A DNA stretch of 63,924 bases from Pyrinomonadaceae bacterium. GTDB taxonomy: Bacteria > Acidobacteriota > Blastocatellia > Pyrinomonadales > Pyrinomonadaceae. The DNA lies in contig JALHNX010000004.1 of the NCBI GenBank assembly GCA_022843305.1, positions 1 through 63,924 on the forward strand, read 5' to 3'. This document shows, piece after piece, positions 25,704-33,620 of this stretch (positions are counted from its first letter, which is position 1; each line of letters begins with the position of its first letter). The notes under the pieces were generated by a model. It did no database searches. It was not told the DNA's origin and saw only the letters and a program-made list of their open reading frames with translations. The position numbers and the translations under genes were made by a program.

Positions 25704-26623
25704 TGAAAAAAATGACTTTTACCAAAAATCGTCTTTACATCGGAATTGCCGTCGTCATTGTCGTTTTGATATTGCTCTGGCTGATATTTCGCGAATCGCC
25801 CGTCGTGGTCGAAACCGCAAAAGCGATACGCGGACAGTTGCTCGTGACGGTTGACGGCGAAGGCAAAACGCGCTTTCGCGATAAAGTTACCGTCAACGCG
25901 CCCGTGTCGGGCAAAATATCGCGCATCAGGATCAACGAAGGCGATTTTATTCCGAAGGACTACATGATTACCGATATTGACCCGAACCCGCCGACGACGC
26001 GCCCGCCGAGCGAAACCGAGAATCGCCTGAACCCATACGCGCAGAAAGTTTACGCACCAATCAGCGGGCGCGTTTTAAGAATTTTCGAGAAAAGCGAACG
26101 CATTCTGCAAGCCGGAACGCCGATTATCGAAGTCGGCAATCCGAACACGGTCGAAATTGTGATTGACGTGCTTTCGACCGAAGCCGCGCAAATCCACGCC
26201 GGTTCAGCCGCGTTGATCTTAAACGAATCGAGTGCCGAACCGACAAAAGCGCGTGTCCGCATCGTCGAACCTCAGGCGTTTACCAAAGTTTCCGCGCTCG
26301 GCGTTGAAGAACAGCGCGTCAACATCGTCACCGAGTTTCTGACCAAAGAAATTAATTTCGGCGATAATTACCGCGTTGATGTGCGGATTATCGTCTGGCA
26401 ATCGAACGATGTTCTGAAGATTCCGTCGAGCGCGCTTTTCCGCAACGGCGAAAAATGGAATGTTTTTGTCCTCGAATCCGGCAAAGCGCGGCGGCGCGAA
26501 GTAAAAATCGGGCATCAAAATTCGTCGGAATCCGAAGTTTTGGAAGGTTTGACCGAAGGCGAAACCGTCATTCTCCATCCGCCGAATCAGCTCGCGGACG
26601 GCGCATCGGCTGCCGCTCAATAA
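25703..26623 (+). CDS. Membrane-fusion protein (HlyD/RND-type periplasmic adaptor)
   Basis: A 306-residue periplasmic adaptor. The ATG at 25703 overlaps the permease stop, so the longer upstream frame was rejected. One N-terminal anchor helix (residues 8-30) precedes the biotinyl-lipoyl-like halves (GQLLVTVDGEGKTRF and VYAPISGRVLRIFEKSERILQAGTPI), with a very short connecting hairpin, then the beta-barrel and membrane-proximal domains (VRIIVWQSNDVLKIPSSALFRNG). It should bridge the ABC permease to an outer-membrane channel not encoded nearby. The 147-bp spacer after it (26624-26770) shows no gene or clear signal. Confidence 0.92.
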   Translation: MKKMTFTKNRLYIGIAVVIVVLILLWLIFRESPVVVETAKAIRGQLLVTVDGEGKTRFRDKVTVNAPVSGKISRIRINEGDFIPKDYMITDIDPNPPTTRPPSETENRLNPYAQKVYAPISGRVLRIFEKSERILQAGTPIIEVGNPNTVEIVIDVLSTEAAQIHAGSAALILNESSAEPTKARVRIVEPQAFTKVSALGVEEQRVNIVTEFLTKEINFGDNYRVDVRIIVWQSNDVLKIPSSALFRNGEKWNVFVLESGKARRREVKIGHQNSSESEVLEGLTEGETVILHPPNQLADGASAAAQ

Positions 26624-26770
26624 AGTTGATTTTTATGATAACCCTGCGCAAAATCTAACAAGCTATCGCGCCCAGATAAAATACGGCAGTTATTCGCATC
26701 GCGTGAAAACTCTGTGCAGCGGCGCGTTTTCAACGCCGTCGAATGTCGTGCAGTTGGGCAGATAGGATTT

Positions 26771-27625
26771 CTAAAAATAAAACCGCGCAAAATAGTAAAG
26801 AATCGGCGCGTTAAAAAGTAAACTGTCCAATCTGTCTAAAAGCCCGCCGTGTCCGGGCAGGATGTTTGCCGCGTCTTTTGCTTTCGAACCGCGCTTCATC
26901 GCGCTTTCCGCCAGATCGCCGAAAAGTCCGACGACGGTCATCACAATTGCCAGCGGAATCGAGATTTTATATGGAAGTTCCGGGAAAAAAGTCGCCGTTG
27001 CAATTGCCGCAAACGCGCAGCTGAAAACGATTCCGCCAAACACGCCTTCCCATGTTTTTCCGGGCGAAATTTTCGGAATGAGCTTGTGTTTGCCGAAATT
27101 TTTGCCGATGTAATAGCCGCCCACATCCGCGCCCATCACGACGAGAAAGAAAAACGCCAGAAGTTTTGTCGAAAGATGCGGCACCAGCGTTTCGTCAAAT
27201 CCGACGCGCATCGAAACGATAAATCCGCCCAAGAAGGCGACATACAAAACGCCCAGAACCGTCACGCCGATGCCCGTCAGCATTTTCGAGAAATCAGCCT
27301 GAAAGCGAAAAGTTTGCGTAATCAAAACCGTAATCAGAAATACCGCAAGCGTTAAAATCAATAAATCAGGCGCTTTGCCCGGCGCATCGAAAAGAAACGC
27401 GACAAATAAAGCCGCCGCGCCCAAATATGCAATCGAAGCATCGGCTTTTAATTCCAATTTTTTCGTCAGCGTAAAAAATTCGAAAAGTCCCGCGCCGAGC
27501 GCAAGCGCGGCGATAACCAGAAAAAGCCAGTTCGCCTGCGAAAACTGCGGCAAAAGATACGGCAGAATGATTGATAAAATTAAAACCGGTAACGCGATAA
27601 TCGCGGTCAAAAGTCGGCTGTTCAT
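26771..27625 (-). CDS. cdsA: Phosphatidate cytidylyltransferase
   Basis: A 284-residue integral membrane enzyme making CDP-diacylglycerol from phosphatidate and CTP, the branch point of phospholipid synthesis. About eight hydrophobic helices precede the CDS signature, here SAMKRGSKAKD...LPGHGGLLDRLDS near the C-terminus. The start MNSRLLTAII at 27625 is preferred to an upstream ATG at 27655 that lies in a palindromic spacer. cdsA normally follows uppS directly; here a DUF3800 gene and two hairpins separate them. Confidence 0.95.
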   Translation of the reverse strand: MNSRLLTAIIALPVLILSIILPYLLPQFSQANWLFLVIAALALGAGLFEFFTLTKKLELKADASIAYLGAAALFVAFLFDAPGKAPDLLILTLAVFLITVLITQTFRFQADFSKMLTGIGVTVLGVLYVAFLGGFIVSMRVGFDETLVPHLSTKLLAFFFLVVMGADVGGYYIGKNFGKHKLIPKISPGKTWEGVFGGIVFSCAFAAIATATFFPELPYKISIPLAIVMTVVGLFGDLAESAMKRGSKAKDAANILPGHGGLLDRLDSLLFNAPILYYFARFYF

Positions 27626-27655
27626 ATAATTCGATGTCAAATTTAATTTGACCAA

Positions 27656-27678
27656 AAAGTCTATCCAGGATAGACTTT
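27656..27678. repeat. Perfect 23-nt hairpin
   Basis: AAAGTCTATCC-A-GGATAGACTTT, an 11-bp stem with a single-base centre, just upstream of cdsA. It may be an operator or part of a small inserted element together with the next hairpin. Confidence 0.8.
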
Positions 27679-27688
27679 AAATGGATAA

Positions 27689-27752
27689 AATCTTGTTCCG
27701 AATAGTCGCCGTATGGCGTGCGTGCCGAAAGGATAGGAACAAGATTATTTTT
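27689..27752 (-). terminator. Long hairpin at the end of the DUF3800 gene
   Basis: AATCTTGTTCC (27689-27699) pairs perfectly with GGAACAAGATT (27736-27746), with a T-run on the plus strand side. The DUF3800 stop codon (27745-27747) lies within the right arm. It may be a terminator or the border of an insertion. Confidence 0.45.
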
Positions 27753-28371
27753 TGTCTTGAAATTCTTCAACTAAAACTTCTTTTTCGATAATTATTTGGC
27801 GATAGTTTTCCGTATTTTTGAAACTTCGAGCAATTGTTCCGCAAATCATATCAGCAAGCTGCAATAAATTGTTTTTTGCCGAATCTTGCATTTTCACTTT
27901 TTTAATATGAAAAACTCCCGAATCTTTATCATTAACATTTTTCTTCAGATAATTTCCTAATTTAGTTTTGAATTCTCTCGATTTTTTCCCATCAATAACA
28001 ACTGTTGCCTGTAATAAATTCTCTTTAGCTTTTAGGCAAACCAGTTCACAAGCAAAGTTATAAAAGAGCTGTGATGAAGAAAAGCGACTTGCGTCTATTT
28101 TTGTTTTATCTATGACAATGCCGAAATATTGAAAATCGAATGATTTTATCTCGATAAAAAAATGTTCGCAAAATCTTTTTCGTAATTTATGAAAGTGAAA
28201 CTCAAATTCCGAATGTAAATTCAATTGTTTTCTAATTTCCGAAATGTGATTATCGGCTTTCAAGGCTTCGTTCTTATCGGAGAACAAAACCAAAGCTACT
28301 ACAAAATGAGTCGAAGAACCTTTGTCGAATTTGAAACCTGCATCGCCTGATTCATCAATAAAAACCAACAT
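27745..28371 (-). CDS. DUF3800 domain protein
   Basis: A 208-residue protein of the DUF3800 family, which has an RNase H-like fold and is frequent near phage and defence genes. The hallmark N-terminal MLVFIDESGDAG and the later VIDGKK and LLQLADMICGTIAR blocks (two more acidic positions) fit the family's proposed active site. It is inserted between uppS (3 bp away) and cdsA, splitting a normally tight lipid-synthesis operon, and is noticeably richer in A+T (many AAA/TTT codons) than both. This suggests acquisition by transfer. Activity is unproven. Confidence 0.85.
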   Translation of the reverse strand: MLVFIDESGDAGFKFDKGSSTHFVVALVLFSDKNEALKADNHISEIRKQLNLHSEFEFHFHKLRKRFCEHFFIEIKSFDFQYFGIVIDKTKIDASRFSSSQLFYNFACELVCLKAKENLLQATVVIDGKKSREFKTKLGNYLKKNVNDKDSGVFHIKKVKMQDSAKNNLLQLADMICGTIARSFKNTENYRQIIIEKEVLVEEFQDKK

Positions 28372-28374
28372 AAA

Positions 28375-29154
28375 TTATTTGGCTTCAACACCGCCGTATC
28401 GGCGTTCGCGTTTTTGGAAATCAATGATCGCTTTAAAAATTTCGGCGCGGCGAAAATCGGGAAAAAGCGTCGGCGTAACGTAAATTTCGCTGTAGGCTAA
28501 TTGCCACAAAAGGAAATTCGAGATGCGGAATTCGCCGCTCGTGCGAATCATCAGATCAACTTCGGGCAGATTTGCCGTGTAAAGATTCGCTTCGATGTCC
28601 GTTTCGCTTAGATCATCGAGCGATTTTCCGTTTTCGATTAGTTTTTTCGCGGCTTTGCGGGCGGCTTCCGTAATTTCGGCGCGTCCGCCGTAATTGAGCG
28701 CGACGCTTAAGACAGTTCCCGTATTTTCGGCGGTTTTCTGTTCGGCGGCGCGGATTTGTTTTTGGATGTCTTCCGATAAACCACAGATTTTACCAATCGC
28801 CTGAAAACGAATGTTGTTTTTGTGAACCGTGCCGAGTTCCTTTTTCAGATAAAGCTTGAGCATCTGCATCAAACCCGAAACTTCGTCTTCGGGACGCTTC
28901 CAGTTTTCGGTCGAAAAAGCGTAAAGCGTAACGGCTTTGATTTGCAGACGCGCACAGGTGTCGAGAATCGAACGCACCGATTCCGCGCCTTCACGATGCC
29001 CGAAAATTCGCGGCTTTCCGCGCTGTTTCGCCCAACGCCCGTTGCCGTCCATAATGATCGCAATATGGTTCGGCAGACGCGCCGCATCAATCTGCGCGAG
29101 CAGTTCGGCTTCCTCGGATTTCGGTTTGACGACTTTAGCGAAATTTTCGTGCAT
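28375..29154 (-). CDS. uppS: Undecaprenyl diphosphate synthase (isoprenyl transferase)
   Basis: A 259-residue cis-prenyltransferase extending farnesyl diphosphate with isopentenyl diphosphate to make the C55 carrier for peptidoglycan. The catalytic block is IAIIMDGNGRWAKQRG with Asp36, followed by RIFGHREGAESV, LYAFSTENWKRPEDEV and the C-terminal RTSGEFRISNFLLWQLAYSE. A 25-residue N-terminal extension precedes the core. Together with cdsA it belongs to envelope lipid synthesis. A word-type inverted repeat lies on its 5' side. Confidence 0.97.
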   Translation of the reverse strand: MHENFAKVVKPKSEEAELLAQIDAARLPNHIAIIMDGNGRWAKQRGKPRIFGHREGAESVRSILDTCARLQIKAVTLYAFSTENWKRPEDEVSGLMQMLKLYLKKELGTVHKNNIRFQAIGKICGLSEDIQKQIRAAEQKTAENTGTVLSVALNYGGRAEITEAARKAAKKLIENGKSLDDLSETDIEANLYTANLPEVDLMIRTSGEFRISNFLLWQLAYSEIYVTPTLFPDFRRAEIFKAIIDFQKRERRYGGVEAK

Positions 29155-29166
29155 TCAAAACAATTA

Positions 29167-29243
29167 TTTAATCACAGATAAACACAGATTTACACAGATA
29201 GATTAAATCTTAAAAAAATCCGTGTAAATCTGTGTTTACGTGA
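29167..29243. repeat. Word-type inverted repeat (ACACAGATTT)
   Basis: ATCACAGATAAACACAGATT on the left is answered by AATCTGTGTTTACGTGA on the right. The word resembles that of the element at 14641-14747. Confidence 0.9.
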
Positions 29244-29255
29244 AGCGGGATGGTT

Positions 29256-29555
29256 TCAAATATTTCTTTCCTCAATATCAACGATTGCCGATTTATTGAT
29301 TTTCCCGTAAATATGCGGGTAAATCTCGCGCATTGTCGAAGGTTCGGCAACCAATTCGGACTTCAAATAATGCGGATTGATATGCAGAATCAAAACTTTG
29401 TCCGCATTTTTGTAATATCTTTGCAAAACCTCGTCGAGTTGATTGCGATAACTGCAATGAATAAAACCTTCCGACGCTAAACTTTCGGCTTCGTATTCGT
29501 ATTCGTCTTTAAATTTTTCCCAGACTTCTGGCAAAACAATATGATAAATCAGCAT
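29256..29555 (-). CDS. DUF952 family protein
   Basis: A 99-residue protein of the DUF952 family, cytosolic, related by fold to ADP-ribosyl-cyclase/transferase-like small domains. Recognisable blocks are MLIYHIVLPEVWEK, SLASEGFIHCSYRNQLDEVL and a C-terminal PHIYGKIN. Its biochemical role is unknown. The gene starts 1 bp downstream of the truA stop codon, so it is likely the last gene of the pyrE-100aa-ASCH-truA transcript. Confidence 0.85.
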   Translation of the reverse strand: MLIYHIVLPEVWEKFKDEYEYEAESLASEGFIHCSYRNQLDEVLQRYYKNADKVLILHINPHYLKSELVAEPSTMREIYPHIYGKINKSAIVDIEERNI

Positions 29556-29556
29556 T

Positions 29557-30309
29557 TTATTCGTAATAAACTTTAAGCAGCGTCAAGCCGTGCGCCGGCG
29601 CAGTTGCGCCCGCCAGGTTTCGGTCGCCGCCGACGATTGCCGTTTGAATTGTATCAAAATCTTTTTCGCCGCGCCCGACTTCGAGCAGCGTTCCGGCAAT
29701 CGAGCGCACCATATAACGCAAAAATCCGTTGCCGGTGATGCGGAATTCGATGATGACGGCGTTTGCGCGCGCGTCCCAATGAGATTCGACCGAAAACTCC
29801 GAAATCGTCCGCACTTTGTTTTCGCTGTCCGACTGCGCCGACGAAAACGCCGTCCAATCGTGTTCGCCTAAGAATAAACGCGCCGCATCGTTCATTCGAT
29901 TAACATCGAGCGGACGCGATTCGTGATGCGCATAACGCGCCCAGAACGGCGAAATGACGGGCGTATTGACGACGCGGTAAAGATAGGTTTTGCCCTTCGC
30001 CGAAAATCGCGCGTGAAAATCGTCCGCCGCTTTTTCGACATTCAGAATCCGCAAATCGCGCCACAGATTGCCGTTGATCGCGGCGCGGAGTTTTTCCGAA
30101 GTGAACGGCTTTTTAAGTTTAATATTTGCGACCTGACCTTCGGCGTGAACGCCCGCGTCCGTCCTGCCCGAACCGCAAACGTAAACGTCTTCGCCTTCGA
30201 GCAAAGAGACGATTCTCTGCAATTCGCCCTGAATCGTGCGCTCGCCGCCCTGCACCTGCCAGCCGTGAAAATCCGTGCCGTCGTATTGAATGAGAAGTTT
30301 GAAATTCAT
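29557..30309 (-). CDS. truA: tRNA pseudouridine(38-40) synthase
   Basis: A 250-residue pseudouridine synthase modifying the tRNA anticodon stem-loop. The catalytic Asp lies in GSGRTDAGVHAEGQ; other family blocks are LIQYDGTDFHGWQ, GKTYLYRV and FLRYMVRSIAGTLLEVGRG. The start at 30309 (MNFKLLIQYDG) overlaps the preceding ASCH gene stop by 4 bp (ATGA), confirming it over a longer frame from 30342. It sits in a compact leftward operon with the ASCH and DUF952 genes. Confidence 0.97.
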   Translation of the reverse strand: MNFKLLIQYDGTDFHGWQVQGGERTIQGELQRIVSLLEGEDVYVCGSGRTDAGVHAEGQVANIKLKKPFTSEKLRAAINGNLWRDLRILNVEKAADDFHARFSAKGKTYLYRVVNTPVISPFWARYAHHESRPLDVNRMNDAARLFLGEHDWTAFSSAQSDSENKVRTISEFSVESHWDARANAVIIEFRITGNGFLRYMVRSIAGTLLEVGRGEKDFDTIQTAIVGGDRNLAGATAPAHGLTLLKVYYE

Positions 30310-30770
30310 TTTGGAAATAATAATCGAAATCTTTCGCAGCAAACAAGTGATTTTTCGTTAAATTCTAAACCGTTTTCCGCCGCTTCTTTCGTGAAATACC
30401 GCCAATGAACATCGCGCCAATATTCAAGGCTTTGGTCGCCTTCGCCTTCGTCAAACGCAAATTGCGCGTCAACTTCCGTGAAAGGCAAATGGCGAATCTC
30501 GGCGGTTTGAATCACGCACAGCGGATTGCCTTCAAAATCCGTAATAACGCTGAAGCCGTTCGGAATCGGCGCAAGTTCGGGATGTTTTTCGTTGAATTCG
30601 ACAAGGCTTGCGGTCGCCGTTTTCTTTCGCGAAATAACGAGTTCGGCAAGCTCGTGCGCCATTTCGGAAGTATTGCCGAAATACCAAATCTGAAAAGACG
30701 TTTCGGGATTCGTGCCGCTCGCGCCGCAAAATTTTTGCCAGAATTCTTTAACTTCCGGTGACATATTCAT
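30306..30770 (-). CDS. ASCH domain protein
   Basis: A 154-residue ASCH-domain protein. The ASCH fold is related to PUA and is believed to bind RNA; some members hydrolyse N4-acetylcytidine. Typical elements are FQIWYFGNTSEMAHELAELVISRKKTAT and VITDFEGNPLCVIQT, followed by FAFDEGEGDQSLEYWRDVHWRYF. The start MNMSPEV at 30770 overlaps the stop of the upstream gene (TAATG). Its overlap with truA suggests an RNA-related task, which is inference. Confidence 0.88.
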   Translation of the reverse strand: MNMSPEVKEFWQKFCGASGTNPETSFQIWYFGNTSEMAHELAELVISRKKTATASLVEFNEKHPELAPIPNGFSVITDFEGNPLCVIQTAEIRHLPFTEVDAQFAFDEGEGDQSLEYWRDVHWRYFTKEAAENGLEFNEKSLVCCERFRLLFPK

Positions 30771-31072
30771 TATCGCTGTTTCAGCCAAAGATAATCGCTC
30801 GGCGCGAACAAAACATAATACATCGCAAAGAATCCTTTGGTGTTGTTGCCGCAATCGAATTCGATCGTTTCTTCGGCTTTCAGGCTAAATTCGATCTCGC
30901 GGCTGCCGCACCAGTCAATTTTCAGAGAGATTCGGTGCGTTCCTTCCGGCACGAAAAAATCTTCCGTCGAATTGCGGCGAATTTCGCCTTTCTGTTCGCC
31001 GTCAACGTAGATCTGATACGCCCGGACGGCATCCGCAAATTGATTTCCGCGATGTATTTTGACAAACGGCAT
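30770..31072 (-). CDS. Small protein with PEGA-like beta-sandwich
   Basis: A 100-residue protein without a signal peptide. The pattern IYVDGEQKGEIRRNSTEDFFVPEGTHRISLKI resembles a PEGA-type beta-sandwich (a VDG start, then a glycine-turn H-x-I/V strand), and the C-terminus (GFFAMYYVLFAPSDYLWL) is hydrophobic. The start at 31072 (MPFVKIHRGNQF) lies 5 bp after the pyrE stop codon, and the stop overlaps the ASCH start. Function unknown. Confidence 0.65.
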   Translation of the reverse strand: MPFVKIHRGNQFADAVRAYQIYVDGEQKGEIRRNSTEDFFVPEGTHRISLKIDWCGSREIEFSLKAEETIEFDCGNNTKGFFAMYYVLFAPSDYLWLKQR

Positions 31073-31077
31073 CTCTT

Positions 31078-31644
31078 TTAATTTTTCGTTCGGCTGCCGG
31101 GTTTGACGGCTTCGGTTCCCTGCTCGCAAAGCGGGCAGTCTTCGGGTTTGTAGCTCGGAACTTCCAGACTGACGAGCGCGATGCGCGGAACGCCCACATC
31201 CGCCGCGCCGCCGGAGCGGTCAATGATCGAAGCGGCGTTCGTAACTTTTGCGCCGTGCGATTCCAACGCCGCGATACATTCGCGCGTCGAACCGCCGGTC
31301 GTGATAACGTCTTCGACGACCAGAATCCGTTCGTTTTCCCTGACCGAAAAACCGCGCCGCAAGGTCATTTCGCCGCTTTGTCTTTCCGTCCAGATAAAGC
31401 GAACATTTAACGCTTGCGCGACCGCGTAGCCAATTATCAAACCGCCGATTGCGGGCGAAGCGACGGTTTCGATGTTTTCGTTAACGAAATGCGCGGCAAT
31501 CGCTTTGCCGAATTTCGCCGCGTCCGCCGGATATTGCAGCGCGAGCGCGCATTGCAGATAATTCGGGCTGTGCAAACCGCTCGAAAGAATAAAATGCCCT
31601 TCGAGAAGCGCGTTCGTTTGGCGGAAATGTTCTAAATAGTTCAT
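31078..31644 (-). CDS. pyrE: Orotate phosphoribosyltransferase
   Basis: A 188-residue enzyme of de novo pyrimidine synthesis joining orotate to PRPP to form OMP. The PRPP-binding motif is ILVVEDVITTGGST (residues 107-120), with a conserved TERQSGEMTLRRGF substrate loop. The start at 31644 (MNYLEHF) is the best match to the family. Two further in-frame ATGs just upstream come from a tandem word repeat, so translation could begin at MNSTNSMNY too. Two cysteines near the C-terminus (CPLC) are unusual extras. First gene of the operon ending in DUF952. Confidence 0.95.
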   Translation of the reverse strand: MNYLEHFRQTNALLEGHFILSSGLHSPNYLQCALALQYPADAAKFGKAIAAHFVNENIETVASPAIGGLIIGYAVAQALNVRFIWTERQSGEMTLRRGFSVRENERILVVEDVITTGGSTRECIAALESHGAKVTNAASIIDRSGGAADVGVPRIALVSLEVPSYKPEDCPLCEQGTEAVKPGSRTKN

Positions 31645-31746
31645 AGAGTTTGTAGAGTTCATAGAGTTTGTAGAGTTCGCAGAGTTCGCAGAGTTAAAAA
31701 ATTTACTCTAAAAACTCCACAAACTCTATGAACTCTATGAACTCTT
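31638..31746. repeat. Word-type tandem and inverted repeat overlapping the pyrE start
   Basis: GAGTTCATA and GAGTTTGTA alternate several times at 31641-31696, and the complement (AACTCTATG, twice) returns at 31722-31740. The pyrE ATG is part of the first copy. Confidence 0.9.
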
Positions 31747-31748
31747 AA

Positions 31749-32087
31749 CTATCCCAAAATCGGTCGCGGATCGTAAAAGCCGAAGGCTTCGATGATTTTG
31801 CCTTCCCGAACGCGAAACTTTTCCAAAATCGGAATTATGCCGAAAACCGTGTCAACTTCCCAATGCGTGACGACAAAATCGTCTTCGCAAACGTGTTTGT
31901 GAATGTGGATGTCGTTGATCGCGGGCAAAAATCCCGATAAAAACGCGCGAAAATTTTCCGCGCCGGTGTTTTTTCCTGAAACCGGGTCTTCAAACAAAAT
32001 GTCGTCGGCAAACGGCGCAAGATTCAAATCTTTCAGTTTCAGCGCGTTCAGATATGCTTCGACGGCTTTGATATTTTCTTCCTTCAT
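31749..32087 (-). CDS. SnoaL/NTF2-like protein
   Basis: A 112-residue single-domain protein with the cone-shaped NTF2-like fold: N-terminal helix KAVEAYLNALKLKDL, then APFADDILFEDPVSGKNTG and C-terminal EKFRVREGKIIEAFGFYDP. Members include polyketide cyclases, isomerases and non-enzymatic ligand binders, so the name is structural only. AGGAG lies about 10 bp before the ATG. It is divergent from the dnaQ-like gene. Confidence 0.85.
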   Translation of the reverse strand: MKEENIKAVEAYLNALKLKDLNLAPFADDILFEDPVSGKNTGAENFRAFLSGFLPAINDIHIHKHVCEDDFVVTHWEVDTVFGIIPILEKFRVREGKIIEAFGFYDPRPILG

Positions 32088-32178
32088 TGCTGAAAATCTC
32101 CTAAAAAACGCGTAAAAACCTTTATTCGCCGTGTGTTTGCTTGCGGTTTCATTTTTTCACGCTAAAATCAAAAGATAG

Positions 32179-32979
32179 ATGCCGATTTATCATAATTTAA
32201 TTTCAGACTCATTGCTAATAAACGAAACGATTCAGCTTTTACAATCCTCAGGCGGTCGCGCCTCAGCAGTCAAAGTCGTTGATTATGTAATGAAAATCAG
32301 TATGCCCGAACCGGATTTTGCCAGAAATCTCGTTTTGGATATGATTGAAATTGATCCGCGTTTGCAGTTAAATAATGACACGGTTGAGCTTGTCCCGAAA
32401 AAATTTGCCAATCGAAAACTGGCTGAAACCGATTACGTCGTCTTTGATTTTGAAACGACGGGCGCGAAAACTCCGCCGTGCCGCGTTACCGAAATCGGCG
32501 CGTATCGCGTCCAAAACGGCAAAATCACCGACGAATTTCACACGCTCGTCAATCCCGAATCGGCGATTCCGTTTTTTATCACACAGCTCACGGGAATTTC
32601 CGACCGGATGGTCAGATATGAACCGAAATTCCGTGATGTGGCAGAGGATTTTCTTGGTTTTATCGGCGATTCCGTTTTGGTTGCACACAACGCCAATTTC
32701 GATATGCGTTTTCTGAATTACGAAATCAGTCTGATTCACGGCGATTACCGCGTTGCCAATCCGCATCTTTGCACCGTTCAGCTTTCGCGCAAACTGCTTC
32801 CGCACATTGATAATCACCGTCTGAACACGGTCGCCAATTATTATTCCGTGTCGCTCGTCAATCATCACCGCGCCGCCGAAGACGCGCGCGCGACCGCGCA
32901 TATTTTCATCAACCTGCTCGAAGACCTGCAAATGCGCGGCGTTCACGATCTGGCAACCGCCAAGAAATTAAAAGTGTAA
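32179..32979 (+). CDS. DnaQ-like DEDDh 3'-5' exonuclease with N-terminal helical domain
   Basis: A 266-residue exonuclease. Residues 84-250 form an Exo III domain: motif I FDFETTG (Asp90, Glu92), motif II HNANFDMRFLNYE, and motif III HHRAAEDARATAHIF (DEDDh). The first 75 residues (INETIQLLQSSGGRASAVKVVDYV) look like a small helical or winged domain seen in PolC-related and UvrC-like stand-alone exonucleases. It resembles the proofreading epsilon subunit but lacks the C-terminal polymerase-binding tail, so a repair role is more likely. Confidence 0.9.
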   Translation: MPIYHNLISDSLLINETIQLLQSSGGRASAVKVVDYVMKISMPEPDFARNLVLDMIEIDPRLQLNNDTVELVPKKFANRKLAETDYVVFDFETTGAKTPPCRVTEIGAYRVQNGKITDEFHTLVNPESAIPFFITQLTGISDRMVRYEPKFRDVAEDFLGFIGDSVLVAHNANFDMRFLNYEISLIHGDYRVANPHLCTVQLSRKLLPHIDNHRLNTVANYYSVSLVNHHRAAEDARATAHIFINLLEDLQMRGVHDLATAKKLKV

Positions 32980-33080
32980 AAGTGAAAATGTGAAAAAGTT
33001 TTGTTGATTTTTATTTCAGCAGACTTTTTCACTTTTGCCCTTTTTCACATTTTCACTTTCAAGCCTTTTTCACTTTTCCG
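32971..33080. repeat. Word-type inverted repeat (GTGAAAA)
   Basis: AAAGTGTAAAAGTGAAAATG on the left (overlapping the exonuclease stop codon) is answered by repeated TTTTTCACTTTT words at 33024-33077. It resembles the element at 36611-36705. Confidence 0.85.
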
Positions 33081-33133
33081 CTTTCAAAGTGCTAAAATGT
33101 CTGTTTGCTTTTCAGCAGGAGAAGAAGTTTTAT

Positions 33134-33553
33134 ATGTTAGACAATTACAATTTACCGCCGACCAATCAGCAAAATCTCGACATTCGCTCGACTCCGCGCG
33201 AGGAAATGGAACTTTTTCCGCTCGACAGTTTCGATTATGAATACGCGGGGCGCGAAATCTGGGTTGAATTTGAAATTCCCGAGTTTACCGCGATCTGTCC
33301 TTTTTCGGATTTTCCCGATTTTGCGATTATTCGTCTGAAATACGTTCCGAACCGGCGTTGTATCGAACTCAAAAGCCTGAAACTTTACATCAATTCGTTC
33401 CGCGAGATCAAGGTTTTTCACGAACACGTCATCAACATCATTCTCGAAGATTTCGTCAAAGCGTGCGATCCGCTGAAAGTCGAGATCGAGGGCGATTTTC
33501 ACGTGCGCGGCAATATCAAGACGGTCGTCCGCACGAGTTACGCGAAGGAATAA
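33134..33553 (+). CDS. queF: NADPH-dependent 7-cyano-7-deazaguanine reductase
   Basis: A 139-residue unimodular QueF that reduces preQ0 to preQ1 in queuosine synthesis. The catalytic nucleophile is Cys55 in [14 protein letters not shown], and the QueF motif [14 protein letters not shown] and [12 protein letters not shown] follow. The start MLDNYN at 33134 is chosen by family length; AGGAG lies 13 bp upstream. No other queuosine genes are in the window. It converges with carD across a palindrome. Confidence 0.95.
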   Translation: MLDNYNLPPTNQQNLDIRSTPREEMELFPLDSFDYEYAGREIWVEFEIPEFTAICPFSDFPDFAIIRLKYVPNRRCIELKSLKLYINSFREIKVFHEHVINIILEDFVKACDPLKVEIEGDFHVRGNIKTVVRTSYAKE

Positions 33554-33617
33554 ATGATGAAATATGAATGATGAATTTAAATAATATTTAAATTCATCAT
33601 TCATCGTTCATATTTCA
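33554..33617. terminator. Near-perfect long palindrome between convergent queF and carD
   Basis: GATGAAATATGAATGATGAA on the left pairs with its complement on the right (to 33617) around an AATATT centre. The word ATGAATG is repeated. The position suits a bidirectional terminator. Confidence 0.6.
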
Positions 33618-33620
33618 TAC

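Noticed and set aside
33081-33133. preQ1 riboswitch upstream of queF
   Set aside because: The short leader shows no H-type pseudoknot pattern that I could recognise, and it is largely low-complexity repeat.
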